A stretch of 47,772 nt of DNA. Origin: Verrucomicrobiota bacterium. Lineage in GTDB: Bacteria > Verrucomicrobiota > Verrucomicrobiia > Verrucomicrobiales > Akkermansiaceae. Where the stretch lies: the NCBI GenBank assembly GCA_026397725.1, contig JAPLUI010000079.1:1-47772 (forward strand), given 5' to 3'. Made by a program: the position numbers and the translations under genes. Shown here piece after piece: positions 45,203-47,772 of the stretch (the first letter of the stretch is position 1; the number at the start of each line of letters is the position of its first letter). The notes beneath the pieces were generated by a model. That model was not told where the DNA came from, ran no database searches, and saw nothing but the letters and a program-made list of their open reading frames with translations.

Positions 45203-46375
45203 GGTTCGGGGTCAGTCCTTCAAGATTGTAATATTGTCTGATAGATATCATGTCCACAAGCCATCTCATTTACTTCTCAACCTTTTCGTTTTCTGCATCC
45301 AGCGCCCGCTCGTGTGCCGCCAGGGTCCGCCGCTCCTTGGCGTCGCGCAGCAGGCGGTTGACCAGCGAACTGACGTAAGTGCTCCCGCCCATCGCCAACC
45401 GCGCCGCAATCCACTCGTTCTCCATCGCAGTGCGCAGCCGCACCAAGGCCGCGCACCGCACTTTGTCGGGATGCCCCTTGCGCAACTTCGCCAGTTCCGC
45501 CGACCCGCTCGGCAGATCCAATTTTGCGGCCATCACCCGGATGATCCGTTCCGCCTCCCGCTCGTGGTGTGCCGCCACCGCCCCACCCGCGTGGTGGCCT
45601 TGTTTGCGGATCTTCGCCCGTGCCTTGTCCACCATGGCCAGCAGTTTGTCCTTGAAACCCTCCTCACCCAGATACCAGCCCTTGCGTAGCGCTTCCATCG
45701 CGGCTTCGTCGATTTTTCCGCCGTCGCTCGCGGCGCGAGATTCCAGCCATGTCACATAGGCCGTCCGGCCCCGACGGTCATGGCTCAATTGAAAGGCATC
45801 CAGCACCCGGTTGATCTCCAACCATGGCGGCGGCTCACCTTTCGCAAAATGCCGCAGACTGCTCCACGGATAAGCAGCCAGCCTGCCCTGCCCGCCCCCG
45901 GCCAGCTTGGCGCGAGCGGGATTGAGATGAATGTAATCCGCCACCACCTTGAAATAATGCGCGTCAGCCGCCCGCCCGCCCGCCACCGGCACCGCCTTGT
46001 AGCGGCCTTGAAACACATGCCCGCGCCGCTGGTGACGGATGTTCCACGCCTGGCTGAACGTGCCCAGCAGCACCCGCATCCCGGCGGACAAGTTCGGCTC
46101 CGGTGTCTCCAGCAACAAATGAAAATGATTGCCCATCAATACCCACGCGTGAACCCGCCAGCCATGGCTGCCGCACACATGCGCCAGCCATTGCAGAAAC
46201 GACAGATGGTCCTCCTTGCCCGGGAAAATGCATTTCCCGCCGTCCCCACGCGCCATGATGTGATACACCGCGCCCGGATACTCAAATCTCAACTGCCTCG
46301 CCATGCCCGACCATCCAACCCTCTCCCGGAGTTGTCAATCCCAAAATTGCAACTTTGAAGGACTGACCCCAAACC
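45203..46375. mobile_element. RAYT element bounded by inverted repeats
   Basis: The transposase gene 45270-46304 lies between two inverted 30-base ends: GGTTCGGGGTCAGTCCTTCA at 45203 onward and its near-complement TGAAGGACTGACCCCAAACC at 46356-46375 (full ends 45203-45232 and 46346-46375, differing at a few bases). A further direct copy of GGACTGACCCCAAACCA is at 46397-46413. REP-associated Y1 transposases are typically flanked by such short inverted repeats, which they can mobilise. No obvious target duplication. Confidence 0.75.
45270..46304 (-). CDS. REP-associated Y1 (HUH) transposase
   Basis: 344 residues. The N-terminal ~170 residues match the Y1_Tnp family (IS200-like): ARQLRFEYPGAVYHIMARGD, the HUH motif HFH in VLMGNHFHLLLETPEPNLS, and a candidate catalytic Tyr in YFKVVADYIHLNPARAKLAG. 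The C-terminal half (~190-344) is charged and probably binds DNA repeats. RAYT proteins nick single-stranded REP hairpins; they are usually single-copy and domesticated. It is followed at its N-terminal side by a GGACTGACCCC repeat pair. Length and motifs are intact, so it may be active. Confidence 0.9.
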   Translation of the reverse strand: MARQLRFEYPGAVYHIMARGDGGKCIFPGKEDHLSFLQWLAHVCGSHGWRVHAWVLMGNHFHLLLETPEPNLSAGMRVLLGTFSQAWNIRHQRRGHVFQGRYKAVPVAGGRAADAHYFKVVADYIHLNPARAKLAGGGQGRLAAYPWSSLRHFAKGEPPPWLEINRVLDAFQLSHDRRGRTAYVTWLESRAASDGGKIDEAAMEALRKGWYLGEEGFKDKLLAMVDKARAKIRKQGHHAGGAVAAHHEREAERIIRVMAAKLDLPSGSAELAKLRKGHPDKVRCAALVRLRTAMENEWIAARLAMGGSTYVSSLVNRLLRDAKERRTLAAHERALDAENEKVEK

Positions 46376-46396
46376 ACGTTAAGTTAGCGCCATTCA

Positions 46397-46413
46397 GGAC
46401 TGACCCCAAACCA
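46397..46413. repeat. Extra copy of the RAYT end repeat
   Basis: GGACTGACCCCAAACCA repeats the right end of the RAYT element (46360-46376) in direct orientation, 20 bp away. It ends 2 bp before the stop codon of the adjacent minus-strand gene, so the element inserted, or the repeat grew, right at that gene's end. Confidence 0.75.
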
Positions 46414-46415
46414 TG

Positions 46416-47408
46416 TTAGTTCTTTGTTGGTTGGTCTTTGGAATCGGTGGGTTGCACAGGGTTGGTGAATTCGGCACGCTCATCGGCGTATTTTTCCCAC
46501 AGCCTATCGAGACTCGCGGCGAGTTCCTTTGCCGTGCCGACCAGCAGCCAATAGCGGTAGCGGTAGTTGGATTTCGGGCCGAGGCTCACCAGGGCGATCG
46601 GAGCGACGTGCATGCACGGGCCGGCGACGGGATCATCGCTCAAGCCGCCGGCATGCGGGCCGAAGTTCCATTTCTCGGTGGCAACGGGGCTGAATACCGC
46701 GACACCCTGGCCGTTGGCATTGAAGAGCGCCACGGCTTTGCGCGGCGGCTCGATTCTCCCCCAGGGCGGGCCGGGCGGCTGGGATTCATCACGCCATTGG
46801 CCGTTGCCGAGATAGGTTTTCACGCGTTCGAAATTACGGGTGAAGTAACAGGCGGGGACTTCCTGATGGGCTGGCCTTGCCGGTCCCCAGCGATCATTCT
46901 CGTCGCGTTTGACAACCAGTTCGCAACGCACGGCGATGACATTTGGCATTCCCGGTTCGGAGCCGGTCCATTGGCGCATGAGCGCGGTGGCCTCCTCGTT
47001 AGGCATGTCCCAGAGTTTGGGCACGGTTTCGGCGTAGAGGGTGGCCGGGTCGAGGCGCTTGAATTCGCCGACCCGCGCCCACGACGAGACGCCGCCCCCC
47101 TGGATGGGATTCCACGGCCAGGGACTCCAACTCTTGCTCTGGCCGTCGGTCTGACGGTCGAGACCGTTGCCGGCGTAATAGGATTGCTGGATAAGCCGCC
47201 CGGGGTCGCTGGAGTTGACCATGTTCTTCGGGTAATCCTTCGCTGAGAGCCAGGTGATGGCGGCACCCATGGCGCGATTGATGCCGACCTTCGCGGTGCC
47301 GTTATCCAGCATAATAATGTCAGGCCTGTCGCTATTCGTTTCAGCGGCGTGGAGCGCGGGCAGTGGAGCCAGCATCAACACCGCGCAGTATTGGATAAAA
47401 CTTTTCAT
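46416..47408 (-). CDS. Secreted protein of unknown function (possible mutarotase-like sandwich)
   Basis: 330 residues from the ATG at 47408, with signal peptide (MKSFIQYCAVLMLAPLPALH). The mature protein begins DIIMLDNGTAKVGINRAMGA, which resembles the first strands of galactose-mutarotase-like or lyase-associated beta-sandwiches, then SYYAGNGLDRQTDG and SKSWSPWPWNPIQGGG, rich in aromatic residues as in sugar-binding grooves. I do not recognise a catalytic motif or a named family. It is separated from the rest of the glycan locus by the DeoR gene and the RAYT. Confidence 0.65.
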   Translation of the reverse strand: MKSFIQYCAVLMLAPLPALHAAETNSDRPDIIMLDNGTAKVGINRAMGAAITWLSAKDYPKNMVNSSDPGRLIQQSYYAGNGLDRQTDGQSKSWSPWPWNPIQGGGVSSWARVGEFKRLDPATLYAETVPKLWDMPNEEATALMRQWTGSEPGMPNVIAVRCELVVKRDENDRWGPARPAHQEVPACYFTRNFERVKTYLGNGQWRDESQPPGPPWGRIEPPRKAVALFNANGQGVAVFSPVATEKWNFGPHAGGLSDDPVAGPCMHVAPIALVSLGPKSNYRYRYWLLVGTAKELAASLDRLWEKYADERAEFTNPVQPTDSKDQPTKN

Positions 47409-47723
47409 CGCAAACAAGGGATAAATCAGACGTTAATTGTTTTCTTGACTCTCCCGCCCAACGGAGTGCGCGGGTCACCTTGAGGAATAGTCCTAAGGTG
47501 GCCCGTCCGCTCCGCGGAGGGGCTCTTACTACTCCGCAAAGTACTCCATTTCTTCAACAGTTCTTCATTTCTTCGCCCAGCTCATTTCCCGATCAGGAAA
47601 CAGCCCCCCGAATTGCCGGAGGCACACACCGGTGTGGGCGGCGGCGTGAACGTCGGATGGAACGGGCGGTTTGAAAATCGGATGGTTAGGCACGGTTAGA
47701 TCGGGCGTTTGCCCGGGGGGGGA
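47409..47723. other. Gene-free stretch with a hairpin
   Basis: No gene is seen. At 47476-47500 CACCTT and AAGGTG pair, extended past a one-base bulge by AGGA/TCCT, with a 5-nt loop; this could be a terminator-like or REP-like hairpin. Near 47686-47699 GTTAG occurs twice within 14 bases (GGTTAGGCACGGTTAG). Confidence 0.45.
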
Positions 47724-47772
47724 TCAGTTTTCGATACGGTCTTTCATGCGGTAGCTGGGGCCTTCGATGACG
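47724..47772 (-). CDS. C-terminal end of a gene cut by the window (possibly IstB-like)
   Basis: The last 15 codons of a minus-strand gene continuing beyond the window: VIEGPSYRMKDRIEN then TGA. The SYRxK pattern is similar to the ends of IS21-type IstB helper ATPases, where a Gly-x-SYR-x-K motif precedes the stop. With so few residues the assignment is weak, though a protein end here is likely because the reading is clean. Confidence 0.4.
   Translation of the reverse strand, partial: VIEGPSYRMKDRIEN

Overview
The window looks like a stretch of a GC-rich, free-living polysaccharide degrader, most probably of the Verrucomicrobiota/Kiritimatiellota/Lentisphaerota group. The grounds are the secreted autotransporter-associated beta-strand-repeat proteins without a translocator domain, a DUF6288-type PDZ/HEAT protein, DUF2341 and ThuA-like proteins, a Cys-type sulfatase, many glycosidases with Sec signal peptides, a RAYT transposase, and intergenic DNA full of short tandem repeats and REP-like hairpins. 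The phylum is inferred from gene content only; there is no rRNA or tRNA here.

Layout. (1) 1-3.3 kb: tandem repeats, a broken DUF6288-like gene on the minus strand, and on the plus strand a small two-gene module that looks like toxin-antitoxin (unrecognised first protein plus an MqsA-like zinc-finger/HTH protein). (2) 3.3-11.8 kb: two minus-strand paralogues with almost identical N-termini and matching C-terminal tails but different middles, one a six-hairpin glycosidase interrupted by a single in-frame TGA, the other a beta-strand-repeat passenger. Seven-base microsatellites and palindromic repeats punctuate them. (3) 11.8-12.7 kb: a collapsed sensor-kinase remnant and a 53/54-bp tandem array. 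(4) 12.7-44.1 kb: about 20 minus-strand genes, closely spaced in several blocks, forming a carbohydrate-utilisation locus. In transcription order they are a sulfatase, a GH78/esterase chimera, a ThuA-like protein, a DUF2341 protein, a GH2, a GH106/ADP-ribosylglycohydrolase fusion, three GH127-type genes (one complete, two without catalytic core) around a GH43-like propeller enzyme, a ribose-type ABC importer (rbsB, rbsA, rbsC), ribokinase, two secreted ADP-ribosylglycohydrolase-fold proteins, an SGNH esterase, a GH106 alpha-L-rhamnosidase and a polysaccharide deacetylase/beta-strand-repeat protein. (5) 44.1-45.1 kb: a divergent DeoR-type regulator behind a perfect 9+6+9 inverted repeat. (6) 45.2-47.8 kb: a RAYT with inverted ends, one secreted protein of unknown function, and the last codons of a possible IstB-like gene at the window edge.

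How it may work together (inference): secreted sulfatase, esterases, rhamnosidase, beta-L-arabinofuranosidase-type and GH2 enzymes dismantle a sulfated or esterified rhamnose- and pentofuranose-containing glycan. The secreted ADP-ribosylglycohydrolase-fold proteins may release a ribose-like pentose that RbsBAC imports and ribokinase phosphorylates, under control of the DeoR regulator. Two things stand out: the triplicated secreted ADP-ribosylglycohydrolase fold tied to a ribose uptake operon, and the repeated occurrence of genes that kept both ends but lost the catalytic middle, mostly in frame.
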